This document shows positions 12,585-21,006 of a stretch of 64,000 nucleotides of DNA, piece after piece; positions within the stretch are counted from its first letter, which is position 1, and the number at the start of each line of letters is the position of its first letter. This DNA comes from Acidovorax kalamii (GTDB lineage: Bacteria; Pseudomonadota; Gammaproteobacteria; Burkholderiales; Burkholderiaceae_C). Both the position numbers and the translations under genes were made by a program. The notes beneath the pieces are model-generated. The model ran no database searches. It saw nothing but the letters and a program-made list of their open reading frames with translations, and was not told the DNA's origin. The stretch covers positions 372,001-436,000 of the forward strand of contig NZ_NOIG01000011.1 in the NCBI RefSeq assembly GCF_002245625.1. Reading direction: 5' to 3'.

Positions 12585-12690
12585 GCGCCATTGTCCCGTG
12601 CAGCCATGCCATTGCCCGGGCGCAGGTGTATCACGGCGTGAATGCCTGTGAGCATGCGGTGGGCTGCCCTGCAGCCGTTGGGTATGTATT

Positions 12691-12754
12691 GCTATTATTT
12701 ATATAGCTATAAAGGCATGATGGACAGGCGGTGAGGGCCTAAAAAGCCTGTAAA
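12691..12754 (+). repeat. Dispersed intergenic repeat, copy A
   Basis: The element has a head GCTAT-N7-ATAGC (12691-12707) followed by a tail containing GGCATGATGGACAGGCGG and a GGGCCT...TGTAAAT end. It lies between the divergent transglycosylase and sbcB genes. Related copies occur at 20805, 23493, 30844, 39936, 46756, 53626 and 55240, all in the same orientation. Confidence 0.8.
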
Positions 12755-12818
12755 TCCGGTTACAGTTGCGCCTCCACCCCGCCTGCATCCCGCCTCGCCC
12801 CCTGTTTGCCCACCGACC

Positions 12819-14264
12819 ATGGCTGCCCACACCTTCCTCTGGCACGACTACGAAACCTTCGGGGCCAACACGCGCCGCGACCGCCCGGCGCAGTTTGCCG
12901 CCATCCGCACCGATGCCGACCTCAACGAGATCGGTGAGCCGCTGATGATCTACTGCCAGCCGGCCAACGACTACCTGCCCGACCCACAGTCCTGCCTCAT
13001 CACCGGCATCACCCCCCAGCTCTGCCTGGAAAAAGGCCTGCCCGAGCGCGAGTTTGCCAACCGCATCGAGGCCGAGTTTGCCCAGCCCGGCACCATCGGC
13101 GTGGGCTACAACACCATCCGGTTTGATGACGAGATCACGCGCTTCATGTTCTGGCGCAACCTCATCGACCCGTATGCGCGCGAATGGCAGAACCAGTGCG
13201 GCCGGTGGGATTTGCTGGACGTGGTGCGCATGACCTACGCGCTGCGGCCCGACGGTATCCAGTGGCCCAAGAAGGAAGATGGCACGCCCAGCTTCAAGCT
13301 CGAACACCTCTCCAAAGCCAACGGCCTGCTGCACGAAGCCGCGCACGATGCGCTGTCGGACGTGCGCGCCACCATTGCGCTGGCACGCCTCATTCGCCAG
13401 CACAACACCAAGCTGTTTGACTTTGCGCTCTCCCTTCACAAAAAAGACCGCGTGGCCGCCGAGCTGCGCCTGCCTGCCACGGCCATCACGGCGCGGCCGT
13501 TTCTGCATGTGTCGGGCATGTTCCCGGTGGAGCGCGGCTGCCTGGGCGTGATGTGGCCGCTGGCCAGCCACCCCACCAACAAGAACGAGCTGATCGCGTG
13601 GGACCTGGCCCACGACCCGCGCGAGCTGGCCGCGCTGAACGTGGACGACATCCGCCTGCGCATGTTCACCCGCACGGCCGACCTGCCCGAAGGCGTCACG
13701 CGCCTGCCCATCAAGACCATCCACCTCAACAAGTCGCCCATGGTGGTGGGCAATGTGAACACCCTCACGCCCGCGCTGGCGCAGCGCTGGGGCATTGACC
13801 TGGCCCAGGCCGCGCAGCACGCCGAGGTGGCGCGCAGTCTGCCCGACATGAGCGGCATCTGGCCCGCCGTGTTCGCCCGGCCGCAAGAGCCCGCGCCCGA
13901 TGTGGACCAGGACCTGTATGGCGGCTTTGTGGGCAACAACGACCGGCGCTATCTGAACGACCTGCGCAGCATGTCGGGCGCCAAGCTCGCCACCGCCCGC
14001 ACGGGCTTTGACGACCCGCGCCTGACCGAGCTGGTCTGGCGCTACCGGGCGCGCAACTTTCCGCAAACCCTCACCCCCGAAGAGCAGCAGCGCTGGGAGG
14101 CGCACCGCGCCGCCTGCCTGTTTGACGGGCAGGGCGGGGCGCGCACGGTGGAGCAGCTGTTTACCGAAATCGACGAACTCTCGGAGACCGCCGACGACGA
14201 GCGCACGCAGGACATCCTGGGGGCCTTGTACGATTACGCCGAACACATCGCACCGGAAAGGTAG
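12819..14264 (+). CDS. sbcB: Exodeoxyribonuclease I
   Basis: Exonuclease I digests single-stranded DNA 3' to 5' and acts in recombination and mismatch repair. The 481-residue protein begins with the DEDD exonuclease motif WHDYETFG (Asp and Glu ligands). It has the later Asp/His motif in HDALSDVRATIALARL, where HDALSDV is the DEDDh signature. The C-terminal SH3-like and helical domains of the family follow, with NNDRRYLNDLR and a typical tail ending near DYAEHIAPER. Length and motif order match E. coli SbcB (about 475 residues). The stop is immediately followed by a repeat element and then the next gene, on the same strand. Confidence 0.95.
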   Translation: MAAHTFLWHDYETFGANTRRDRPAQFAAIRTDADLNEIGEPLMIYCQPANDYLPDPQSCLITGITPQLCLEKGLPEREFANRIEAEFAQPGTIGVGYNTIRFDDEITRFMFWRNLIDPYAREWQNQCGRWDLLDVVRMTYALRPDGIQWPKKEDGTPSFKLEHLSKANGLLHEAAHDALSDVRATIALARLIRQHNTKLFDFALSLHKKDRVAAELRLPATAITARPFLHVSGMFPVERGCLGVMWPLASHPTNKNELIAWDLAHDPRELAALNVDDIRLRMFTRTADLPEGVTRLPIKTIHLNKSPMVVGNVNTLTPALAQRWGIDLAQAAQHAEVARSLPDMSGIWPAVFARPQEPAPDVDQDLYGGFVGNNDRRYLNDLRSMSGAKLATARTGFDDPRLTELVWRYRARNFPQTLTPEEQQRWEAHRAACLFDGQGGARTVEQLFTEIDELSETADDERTQDILGALYDYAEHIAPER

Positions 14265-14301
14265 CCCCCTGAGGCGCTGCGCGCCTTCCCCCGGAGGGGG
14301 A
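14265..14301 (+). repeat. Second intergenic repeat family, copy 1 (GC-rich palindromic)
   Basis: The 28-base core CCCCCT-GAGGCGCTGCGCGCC-TTCCCCC (14265-14292) and a following GGAGGGGGA form a snap-back structure directly after the sbcB stop. A nearly identical core (one mismatch) occurs inverted at 35100-35127. Confidence 0.75.
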
Positions 14302-14418
14302 CGCACCCAGTGGCCTGGCAGAGCCAGTTCCACGGGTGCGCTAGCGTTACGAGCACGCCGGTATTTATCGTCTTGCCTTGCATGCAGACCAGTAGAAACA
14401 GAGCAGCCGCAGATTTTT

Positions 14419-15666
14419 ATGACGACACCGCAGAACCAAAGCTTCACCACCCAGATCGTGCATGCCGACCGCCTGGGTGGTGCCGAGCAGGGCGCCATCC
14501 ACCAGCCCATCCACACCTCGGTGCAGTACGGCTACGAAAAGGTCGAAGACCTGATCGCCGTCTTCCAGGGCACGGCCAAGGGCGGCTTCAACTACGCGCG
14601 CCAGGGCACGCCCACTACGGCGGCGCTGGAGGCCAAGATCACCAAGATGGAGCGCGGCCACGGCACCATCGTTTTCTCCACCGGCATGGCGGGCATCTGC
14701 GCCGTGTTCCTCACGCTGCTCAAGGCGGGTGACCACCTGGTGGCCAGCCAGTTTGTGTTTGGCAACACCAACAGCGTGCTGGGCACGCTGGCCGACCTGG
14801 GCGTTGAAGTCACCACGGTGGACGTGACCGACGCCGCCAACGTGGCCGCCGCGCTGCGCCCCAACACCCGCATGGTGTTTGTCGAAACCATTGCCAACCC
14901 CGGCACCCAGATCCCCGACCTGGAAGGCATTGGCGCGCTGTGCCAGCAGCGGGGCGTGCTGTATGTGGTGGACAACACCGTGGCCTCGCCCTACCTGTTC
15001 CGCGCCGCCACGGTGGGCGCGGGGCTGGTGGTCAACTCGCTCACCAAAAGCATCGGCGGCTTGGGCGATGCGCTGGGCGGCGCCATCACCGACACGGGCC
15101 TGTACGACTGGTCGCGCTACCCCAACATCTTTGCTGCCTACCGCAAGGGCGACGCCAAGGGCTGGGGCCTGCAGCAGCTGCGCAAAAAGGGCCTGCGCGA
15201 CATGGGTGGCACGCTGTCGTCCCACGCCGCCCACCAACTGGCCCTGGGCGCCGAAACCCTGGCCCTGCGCATGGACCGCACCAGCGCCACGGCCCTGGCG
15301 CTGGCGCAGTGGCTGGAGGCCCACCCGGCCATCGCGCGCGTGCACTACCCCATGTTGCCATCGCACCCCCAGCACGCCTTTGCAAAAAAGCACCTCAAGG
15401 CGGGCTCGTGGCTGCTGTCCTTCGAGCTGCGCAACCCCGACCAATGCCTGCCCGTGTGCAACCGCCTGCAGCTGCCCATCAAGGCCACGGGCCTGGCCGA
15501 TACGCGCACGCTCATCATCCCGGTGGCCCACACCATCTTCTGGGAGGCCGGCCCCGCCGTGCGCGCCACCATGGGCATTGCCGACAGCATGATCCGCCTG
15601 TCGGTGGGCCTGGAAGAGGCGGAAGACCTGCTGGCCGATTTTGAGCAGGCGCTTGCCGGAGCCTGA
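14419..15666 (+). CDS. Cystathionine gamma-synthase/O-acylhomoserine sulfhydrylase family PLP enzyme
   Basis: This is a cytoplasmic Cys/Met-metabolism PLP-dependent enzyme. From the ATG at 14419 the product is 415 residues. The start of the fold is marked by GGFNYARQGTPT and the GTIVFSTGMAGI segment. The cofactor aspartate lies in YVVDNTVASPYL, and the Schiff-base lysine is in NSLTKSIGGLGDALGG. The lysine context lacks the more usual KYIxGH sequence of well-characterised MetB/MetZ enzymes, so the exact substrate cannot be fixed. Homocysteine synthesis from an acylhomoserine, gamma-lyase activity, or cystathionine formation all remain possible. No other methionine gene is adjacent. Confidence 0.85.
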   Translation: MTTPQNQSFTTQIVHADRLGGAEQGAIHQPIHTSVQYGYEKVEDLIAVFQGTAKGGFNYARQGTPTTAALEAKITKMERGHGTIVFSTGMAGICAVFLTLLKAGDHLVASQFVFGNTNSVLGTLADLGVEVTTVDVTDAANVAAALRPNTRMVFVETIANPGTQIPDLEGIGALCQQRGVLYVVDNTVASPYLFRAATVGAGLVVNSLTKSIGGLGDALGGAITDTGLYDWSRYPNIFAAYRKGDAKGWGLQQLRKKGLRDMGGTLSSHAAHQLALGAETLALRMDRTSATALALAQWLEAHPAIARVHYPMLPSHPQHAFAKKHLKAGSWLLSFELRNPDQCLPVCNRLQLPIKATGLADTRTLIIPVAHTIFWEAGPAVRATMGIADSMIRLSVGLEEAEDLLADFEQALAGA

Positions 15667-15709
15667 CGACCCGCCGCCTTCACTGCCCACCCTCACCGGG
15701 AGCCCCGCC

Positions 15710-17053
15710 ATGGCCACAGCCACCTCCGCACCGCCCGCCAACATCGGCAAGTACCGCATCGAGCGCGAACTGGGGCGGGGCGCCAGTGGCATTGTTTACC
15801 TGGGGCTCGACGGCTTCCGGGGCCGCAAGGTCGCCATCAAGCAAACCCATGCCCACCTGCTCAAGGTGCCCGAGCAGGCCGAGCGCTACCGCAAGCTGCT
15901 GCGCAACGAGGCCGCGCTGTCGGGCCGCCTGCGCCACCCCAACATCGTGCGCCTGCTCGATGCCGACGAAGAGGCGCTGCCCCCGTACCTGGTGCTCGAA
16001 TACGTGGACGGCCAGCCCCTGTCCGACTTTGCGACACCCGACACGCTGCTGCCCATGCCTCAGGTGCTCGACATCGCCTTCAAATGCTGCAACGCGCTGG
16101 ACTACGCCTGCCGCGAAGGCCTGGTGCACCGCGACATCAAGCCCGCCAACCTCATGCTGGCGCGCGACGGGGATGTGAAGCTGACCGACTTTGGCGCCGC
16201 CCTGTCATTGCGCAGCGATGCGACGCAGCTGTCGGGCCTGGTCGGCTCGCCGTCGTACATGTCGCCCGAGCAGGTGCGCGAACACGACCTCACCCACCAC
16301 AGCGACATGTTCTCGCTGGCCGTGGTGGTGTACGAGCTGCTCACCGGCCGCCGCCCGTTTGATGGCGACACCGACTTCGCCACCCTCTACAAGATCAGCC
16401 ACGAAGCCCCCACACCCCCCAGCCTGCTGCGCGCGTCGCTGCCACCGCATGTAGACGAGGTGCTGCTGCGCGCCCTGGCCAAAGACCCCGCCGACCGCTT
16501 TGCCACCTGGCCCGACTTTGCCCAGGCCCTGCTGGCCGCCCACCGGGGGCTGCCGCGCCAGCGCTCGCAAGACACCGAGGCCGAACGCTTTGCCCGCCTG
16601 CGCGCACTGCCGTTTTTTGCAGACTTTCACGACGTGGCCCTGTGGGAGCTGATGCGCCTGGGCAGCTGGCGCCGCCTGGAGCAGGGCACCGTGCTCATGC
16701 GCGAGAACACGCCCGGTGATTCGTTCTGCATCCTCATCGAAGGCCAGATCGCCATCAGCCGCCAGGGCTGGAACCTCAGCACCCTGGGCCCCGGCGTCAC
16801 CCTGGGCGAGATGACCTACCTGCGCCCCGACAACAAGATGCGCACCGCCACCGCCGTGGCCGAAACCGAGGTGCTGGTCCTCAAGGTGCGCAACCCCGCA
16901 CTGCGCGAGGCGTCGGAGGACTTGCAATCGCGGTTTGACAAGGCGTTTATCAAGCTGCTGGTGGGGCGGCTGATTGCGACCAATGAGCAGCTGGCCGAGT
17001 GGGAGCTGGTGGCTGCGCCGGGTGGGGGGATGCAGGAGGGGCTGGGGGATTGA
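15710..17053 (+). CDS. Serine/threonine protein kinase fused to a cyclic-nucleotide-binding domain
   Basis: The 447-residue protein carries a Hanks-type kinase domain (about 14-270) with the glycine loop GRGASGIVYLG, the ATP lysine in VAIK (K44), the catalytic loop HRDIKPANLML and the magnesium loop DFGAALS. An activation segment with SPSYMSPEQ follows. After a short linker (about 280-300) comes a Crp-like cyclic-nucleotide-binding domain (about 300-420) with ILIEGQIAIS and TLGEMTYLRPDN. There is no transmembrane segment, so it is probably cytoplasmic. The fusion suggests kinase output gated by a cyclic nucleotide, but the ligand is not determinable here. It starts about 44 bases after the PLP enzyme and may be cotranscribed. 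Confidence 0.88.
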   Translation: MATATSAPPANIGKYRIERELGRGASGIVYLGLDGFRGRKVAIKQTHAHLLKVPEQAERYRKLLRNEAALSGRLRHPNIVRLLDADEEALPPYLVLEYVDGQPLSDFATPDTLLPMPQVLDIAFKCCNALDYACREGLVHRDIKPANLMLARDGDVKLTDFGAALSLRSDATQLSGLVGSPSYMSPEQVREHDLTHHSDMFSLAVVVYELLTGRRPFDGDTDFATLYKISHEAPTPPSLLRASLPPHVDEVLLRALAKDPADRFATWPDFAQALLAAHRGLPRQRSQDTEAERFARLRALPFFADFHDVALWELMRLGSWRRLEQGTVLMRENTPGDSFCILIEGQIAISRQGWNLSTLGPGVTLGEMTYLRPDNKMRTATAVAETEVLVLKVRNPALREASEDLQSRFDKAFIKLLVGRLIATNEQLAEWELVAAPGGGMQEGLGD

Positions 17054-17110
17054 GGGTCGGCTTTCAGAAGTGATTGGATGCTCGGGTTGACCATAACGAG
17101 CCCAACGTTC

Positions 17111-17662
17111 TTACTCTGCCGCCTTGGGCGCGCTAAGGCTTTTGCTGTAGAAGCCTGATTGATCAAAGCAGCAGACGCGTTTTTCGCCTGCCGCCAGCTT
17201 GTCGCAGGCAGTTTCCACTCGACTTTTGCGGGTTCTCGCCTGCTTCGCGGATTCAATCCAGTGAATCCAATCAACACGGGCAATGGTTGTCGTGGCATTC
17301 CAAACCGCCTTGGCTTCCGGGGCGGCAGAAAGAGCTTGTTGAAAATCCGGGGGCAGCGTTGGTTCTGGCTCGTTTTCCACTGGAGCGAGCTTTAACGTAA
17401 CCATGTCGCCGATTTCTGCACCAGAGGCTTCGCGCAATGCGTTGTCAACCTTCAACCAGTGGCTCAGTTGACCGTCCGGCTCAAGCGTTGCCTGAAAAGA
17501 ATGGCCGTTAATGGTCCCTTCCACGCTCGTTCGCCCACGTCGGGGTAGTTTTTCACTTACGGACTTTGGCAAAACCAGAAACGCCCAAGAATGCTCGTCA
17601 CCTGAAGTGGTTGGGCGGAGCAGTTTCGTTGTGAATTGCGAGCTGTCTGTAGCTTGGTTCAT
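17111..17662 (-). CDS. YdeI/OmpD-associated family protein (DUF1905 plus YdeI C-terminal domain)
   Basis: The 183-residue product has an N-terminal DUF1905-like beta-barrel part (about 8-95: FLVLPKSVSEKLPRRGRT, GHSFQATLEPDG, GDMVTLKLAPV). A helical C-terminal part follows (about 105-180) with LPPDFQQAL and an Ile-rich WIHWIESAKQARTRKSRVE segment typical of the YdeI/OmdA family. Members have been called bacteriocin-protection proteins, but the biochemical role is unknown. The start at 17662 (MNQATDSS) is chosen; an upstream ATG at 17689 adds nine residues. Base composition here is more AT-rich than in the flanking genes, which suggests an accessory origin. Confidence 0.72.
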   Translation of the reverse strand: MNQATDSSQFTTKLLRPTTSGDEHSWAFLVLPKSVSEKLPRRGRTSVEGTINGHSFQATLEPDGQLSHWLKVDNALREASGAEIGDMVTLKLAPVENEPEPTLPPDFQQALSAAPEAKAVWNATTTIARVDWIHWIESAKQARTRKSRVETACDKLAAGEKRVCCFDQSGFYSKSLSAPKAAE

Positions 17663-17692
17663 AGAGTTACCAAAAAGACTGACGGACAAAGT

Positions 17693-17720
17693 AAGCTGCC
17701 CGCCTTCGGCGGGTCAGCTT
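17693..17720 (-). other. GC hairpin between two accessory genes
   Basis: AAGCTG-CCCGCC-TTCG-GGCGGG-TCAGCTT forms a strong stem-loop with one bulged base, between the DUF2004-like gene and the YdeI-like gene on the minus strand. It is followed on that strand by ACTTTG rather than a clear U-run, so it is either a weak terminator or attenuator or a small palindromic repeat. Confidence 0.55.
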
Positions 17721-17765
17721 GACTGCCGGGTTAAACATCGCTTTGGTTGATTGATGTGTAAGCAA

Positions 17766-18104
17766 TTAACTTTCCATCGACACTTCTTCAACTGAGCCAG
17801 TTTCATCAAAACGAACACTCATGACGTAGTCAGTTACATCATCGGGGAGCGTAAAGTCAAGAACTTCTATTTCATTCTCATCATCGCCCCAGTGAGATTT
17901 GAGTTGAAGAATATCCAAAACTTTCTTTGGCTCCGGAGTTGACGTGCCCAAATGCTTGAGCCAATAAGTCGATTCTAGTTCTTGTATGTGATGGGTCGCA
18001 AACATCGTTGCTCCAAATTCACCATCTTCTGTTCCAAAGGTGCTCTTGATTGCTTCTAGGGCGATATTTTCTCTTCTTTGAATTTCAGCTGCTACAGAGG
18101 TCAT
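17766..18104 (-). CDS. Small acidic protein, DUF2004-like
   Basis: The 112-residue product is acidic, with no signal peptide or membrane helix. It has the segments MFATHHIQELESTYWLKHLG and LDFTLPDDVTDYVMSV, and ends in FDETGSVEEVSMES. This resembles my memory of DUF2004-domain proteins, a family without established function. Codon use and base composition are clearly lower in GC than neighbouring housekeeping genes, pointing to recent acquisition. It reads toward the YdeI-like gene, from which it is separated by a hairpin. Other possibilities include an orphan immunity-type protein, but nothing in the window supports a toxin partner. Confidence 0.55.
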   Translation of the reverse strand: MTSVAAEIQRRENIALEAIKSTFGTEDGEFGATMFATHHIQELESTYWLKHLGTSTPEPKKVLDILQLKSHWGDDENEIEVLDFTLPDDVTDYVMSVRFDETGSVEEVSMES

Positions 18105-18151
18105 TTGATGCTTCTTGTGAAAATGTCTAACGTAATTTGGGCTGTAAAACC

Positions 18152-18182
18152 TGCGGGATATTCTGGACTGTGCGGGATATTC
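18152..18182. repeat. Tandem 12-base repeat TGCGGGATATTC
   Basis: Two exact copies of TGCGGGATATTC lie at 18152-18163 and 18171-18182, a 19-base period. They sit upstream of the DUF2004-like gene on the minus strand. A protein-binding site is possible, but no partner is known. Confidence 0.6.
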
Positions 18183-18318
18183 CGAGAATTCATTCCTCCT
18201 GAAAGCGGTTTGCAGCCGTTTGGTTACTCAAATATCCAGGTATAAAAATTCTGGGAAACCCGGCAGGGTTTGATTGCACAAACTATAGCTTGCGAGCGGG
18301 TAGGGCCTGAGCCCTCCA

Positions 18319-18459
18319 TTAAGCAACTTTCAGGTAACGAGCAAGCTGGGCCATGAGCCAACGTGGGCCTCCCATTCCCCGAGTGCGCACGTCAATCCAC
18401 CACGCAGAGGCACGCTTTTCCCAACCCAGTTGGACATTGCAAATGCAAATCGTTATCAT
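18319..18459 (-). CDS. Possible 46-residue Trp-rich small protein starting in the Fur box
   Basis: A minus-strand ORF from ATG at 18457-18459 to TAA at 18319-18321 encodes 46 residues containing SAWWIDVRTRGMGGPRWL and ending LARYLKVA. It is rich in Trp and Arg and its composition looks protein-like. The start codon overlaps the Fur box that drives the orfX-sodA operon in the other direction. No good Shine-Dalgarno is visible (only CAGG about ten bases upstream). It could be an iron-regulated small protein, a remnant of a decayed gene, or chance. I do not recognise a family. Confidence 0.3.
   Translation of the reverse strand: MITICICNVQLGWEKRASAWWIDVRTRGMGGPRWLMAQLARYLKVA
18439..18457 (+). 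promoter_or_regulatory. Putative Fur box
   Basis: The 19 bases GCAAATGCAAATCGTTATC match the Fur consensus GATAATGATAATCATTATC at 14 of 19 positions and keep the three-hexamer arrangement. The box lies about 60 bases upstream of the orfX start, so repression by Fe-Fur and induction on iron limitation are predicted for orfX, sodA and the ZIP gene. Confidence 0.72.
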
Positions 18460-18519
18460 CTAATGGCCTGAGTACGCCACACCCCGTCCACCGCAAAAGG
18501 CTCCTCCAGGAGTTTTGCG

Positions 18520-19026
18520 ATGGACCTGATGGGCACCCCCACCCACCCCCACACCCCTGACTGCGCAGCGACCCCCGCCGGTCTGCCGCCGGTCCCCGCC
18601 ACCTTGCCGCAGTGGGAGCGCACCATGCAGCGCGCCCGCGCCGCCGGGCAGATGGGCCAGATGGTCATGGCGCTGGCGTTTGAGCAGCAGGCACTGGCAC
18701 TGGCGTTGCGCCTGGTGCAGCAAACGCCCCCGGCGGGGCGCGAAGACGATTGCATTGCGGCCCTGGTGGTGTCGCACCTGAATGTGGCCGACTTACAGGT
18801 GCAGGCGGCCGAGACCGATGCGGCGGCGCGCTTGCTGGGCCGGGCCCACGGGCTGCTGCAGAGCCTGGTGGCGGATGGCCGGTGTGGCGCCGCGCTGCGC
18901 CAGGCGGCGTGGCGGCATGGGCGCGAAACGCATGCCGCCTTGCTGGCCCATGTGCGCAGCCATGGCCCCCATCCCGCCATTGCCCAGGCGCTTGCCGGGG
19001 GCGGGCTGGCTGGCCTGTCGTCCTGA
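18520..19026 (+). CDS. OrfX-like protein preceding Mn superoxide dismutase
   Basis: The 168-residue soluble protein is Ala/Leu/His-rich and probably all helical. Its best-conserved-looking part is ALAFEQQALALALRLVQQ followed by DDCIAALVVSHLNVADL. This layout resembles the uncharacterised OrfX encoded between fumC and sodA in Pseudomonas. The ATG at 18520 has a good Shine-Dalgarno (AGGAG, seven to eight bases upstream). A Fur box lies about 60 bases before the start, and the gene is followed by sodA and a ZIP transporter on the same strand. Its biochemical role is unknown. The link to iron limitation comes from its position and promoter. Confidence 0.72.
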   Translation: MDLMGTPTHPHTPDCAATPAGLPPVPATLPQWERTMQRARAAGQMGQMVMALAFEQQALALALRLVQQTPPAGREDDCIAALVVSHLNVADLQVQAAETDAAARLLGRAHGLLQSLVADGRCGAALRQAAWRHGRETHAALLAHVRSHGPHPAIAQALAGGGLAGLSS

Positions 19027-19155
19027 CGGCGAACCGGCCGCCTCGCCGCTGTGGCCCGGCTGGCGTGGTTCCCCCTTCTTCCCACACCGGCCAGCGTAGC
19101 CCGCACCGGATGTTGTTCTTCCTTTCTTCCTCCTCCCAACCCGATCGAAAAAACC

Positions 19156-19779
<624 letters not shown>

Positions 19780-19840
19780 CCGCCTTGTACAGCGATTCCT
19801 GTCCCTAGACCCGCCTGTTGCCCACACCGGAGCCGCCGCC

Positions 19841-20797
19841 ATGCAGATGCCGCCCACTTCGCCCGACACCGCCTTGGAATCCCCTGCGCTCACCGCTGAA
19901 GGTGTGACCCCGCCCGCAGGGCGCGCCGTGGCTTTGCGCTGGCGGCAGTGGCTGGGCCTGGGCATTGTGTTGCTGGGCATGGTGGCCGCCGCTGCCCAGG
20001 CGTGGCAGTGGATTGCCAGCCAGCCCACGGTGGAGGCGGCTTGGTGGGGCGGCCTGGTGGCCGCGCTGGCCACCGCTTTGGGCACGCTGCCGGTGCTGTT
20101 GTCGCAGCGCCTGTCCGAGCGCGCGCAGGACACGCTGTTTGGCTTTGGCGCGGGCGTGATGCTGGCGGCCTGCGCGTTCTCGCTGATCATCCCGGGCATC
20201 CATGCGGCGCGCGGGGCGGGGGCGGGCGCCTGGGGTGCGGGCGCCACGGTGGGCGGGGCCATTTTGCTGGGGGCGCTGGTGCTGCTGTGGATGGAGCGCC
20301 TGCTGCCGCACGAGCATTTCATCAAGGGTGTGGAGGGCGCCCCGGCGTCGCTCACGCTGCAGCGCACCTGGCTGTTTGTGTTTGCGATTGCGCTGCACAA
20401 CCTGCCCGAGGGGCTGGCCATTGGCGTGGCGCATGCGGGTGGCGACCCGCTGCGGGCCAACGCGCTGGCCGCCGGCATCGCCATCCAGGACGTGCCCGAG
20501 GGCCTGGTGGTGGCCATGGCGCTGCTGGCGGCGGGCTACCGGCGCGCAATGGCGGTGGGGCTGGGCATGGCCTCGGGCCTGGTCGAGCCCGTGGGCGCCG
20601 TGCTGGGGGCGGCTGTCGTCAGCGCATCGGCCAGCCTGTTGCCTTGGGGGATGGGGTTTGCGGCCGGGGCCATGCTGTTTGTGATCAGCCACGAGATCAT
20701 CCCCGAGTCGCACCGCAAGGGCCACGAGGCCTGGGCCACGGGCGGGCTGATGGTGGGGTTTGTGGTGATGATGCTGCTGGATACAGCGCTGGGTTAA
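19841..20797 (+). CDS. ZIP-family metal transporter
   Basis: This inner-membrane divalent metal importer has about eight hydrophobic helices in 318 residues. Helices IV and V carry the ZIP metal-site motifs, here ALHNLPEGLAIGVA and IQDVPEGLVVAMAL, and a later helix has ISHEIIPESHRKGHE, typical of the family. The ATG at 19841 is used; about 20 upstream codons are open but have no start context. Its position behind sodA in a Fur-type operon, as in Pseudomonas (PA4467), suggests manganese or iron supply for the dismutase, although zinc cannot be excluded from sequence. Confidence 0.86.
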   Translation: MQMPPTSPDTALESPALTAEGVTPPAGRAVALRWRQWLGLGIVLLGMVAAAAQAWQWIASQPTVEAAWWGGLVAALATALGTLPVLLSQRLSERAQDTLFGFGAGVMLAACAFSLIIPGIHAARGAGAGAWGAGATVGGAILLGALVLLWMERLLPHEHFIKGVEGAPASLTLQRTWLFVFAIALHNLPEGLAIGVAHAGGDPLRANALAAGIAIQDVPEGLVVAMALLAAGYRRAMAVGLGMASGLVEPVGAVLGAAVVSASASLLPWGMGFAAGAMLFVISHEIIPESHRKGHEAWATGGLMVGFVVMMLLDTALG

Positions 20798-20804
20798 TTT
20801 GTTT

Positions 20805-20868
20805 GCTATGTATTTAATAGCTATCGGGGTATGGTGGTCGCGCGCAAGGGCCTGTTTTGGCTTGAAAT
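20805..20868 (+). repeat. Dispersed intergenic repeat, copy B
   Basis: The head GCTAT-GTATTTA-ATAGC (20805-20821) is followed by a tail ending GGGCCTGTTTTGGCTTGAAAT. It lies just after the ZIP gene, between it and the convergent GGDEF-EAL gene. Confidence 0.8.
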
Positions 20869-20882
20869 TTTCTGTCAACAAG

Positions 20883-20945
20883 AACCGTTCGGGCTGAGCC
20901 TGCCTGCGCCTCGCGCGGCGCTTCGACAGGCTCAGCGTGAACGGT
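20883..20945. repeat. REP-like inverted repeat between convergent genes
   Basis: Left arm AACCGTTCGGGCTGAGCCTG (20883-20902) and right arm CAGGCTCAGCGTGAACGGTT (20926-20945) are inverted copies with two mismatches around a 23-base loop. The core GGCTGAGCCTG/CAGGCTCAGC with CTTCGACAGG resembles REP elements common in betaproteobacteria. Its place between convergent genes suggests a role in transcript ends. Confidence 0.75.
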
Positions 20946-21006
20946 TTGTATTTTTGAACGCATACCGTTATCAGCGCCCGGGACGCCGGTGGCCGATGGC
21001 AGGCGC

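Larger units (their letters stand above)
18105..18519. other. 415-base AT-richer intergenic stretch before the Fur-type operon
   Basis: No large gene is present. The stretch contains a short tandem repeat (18152-18182), a possible 46-codon minus-strand ORF (18319-18459) and a Fur box (18439-18457). Between 18190 and 18310 I see no recognisable feature. The lower GC content continues from the two accessory genes upstream and ends at about 18,460. Confidence 0.6.
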
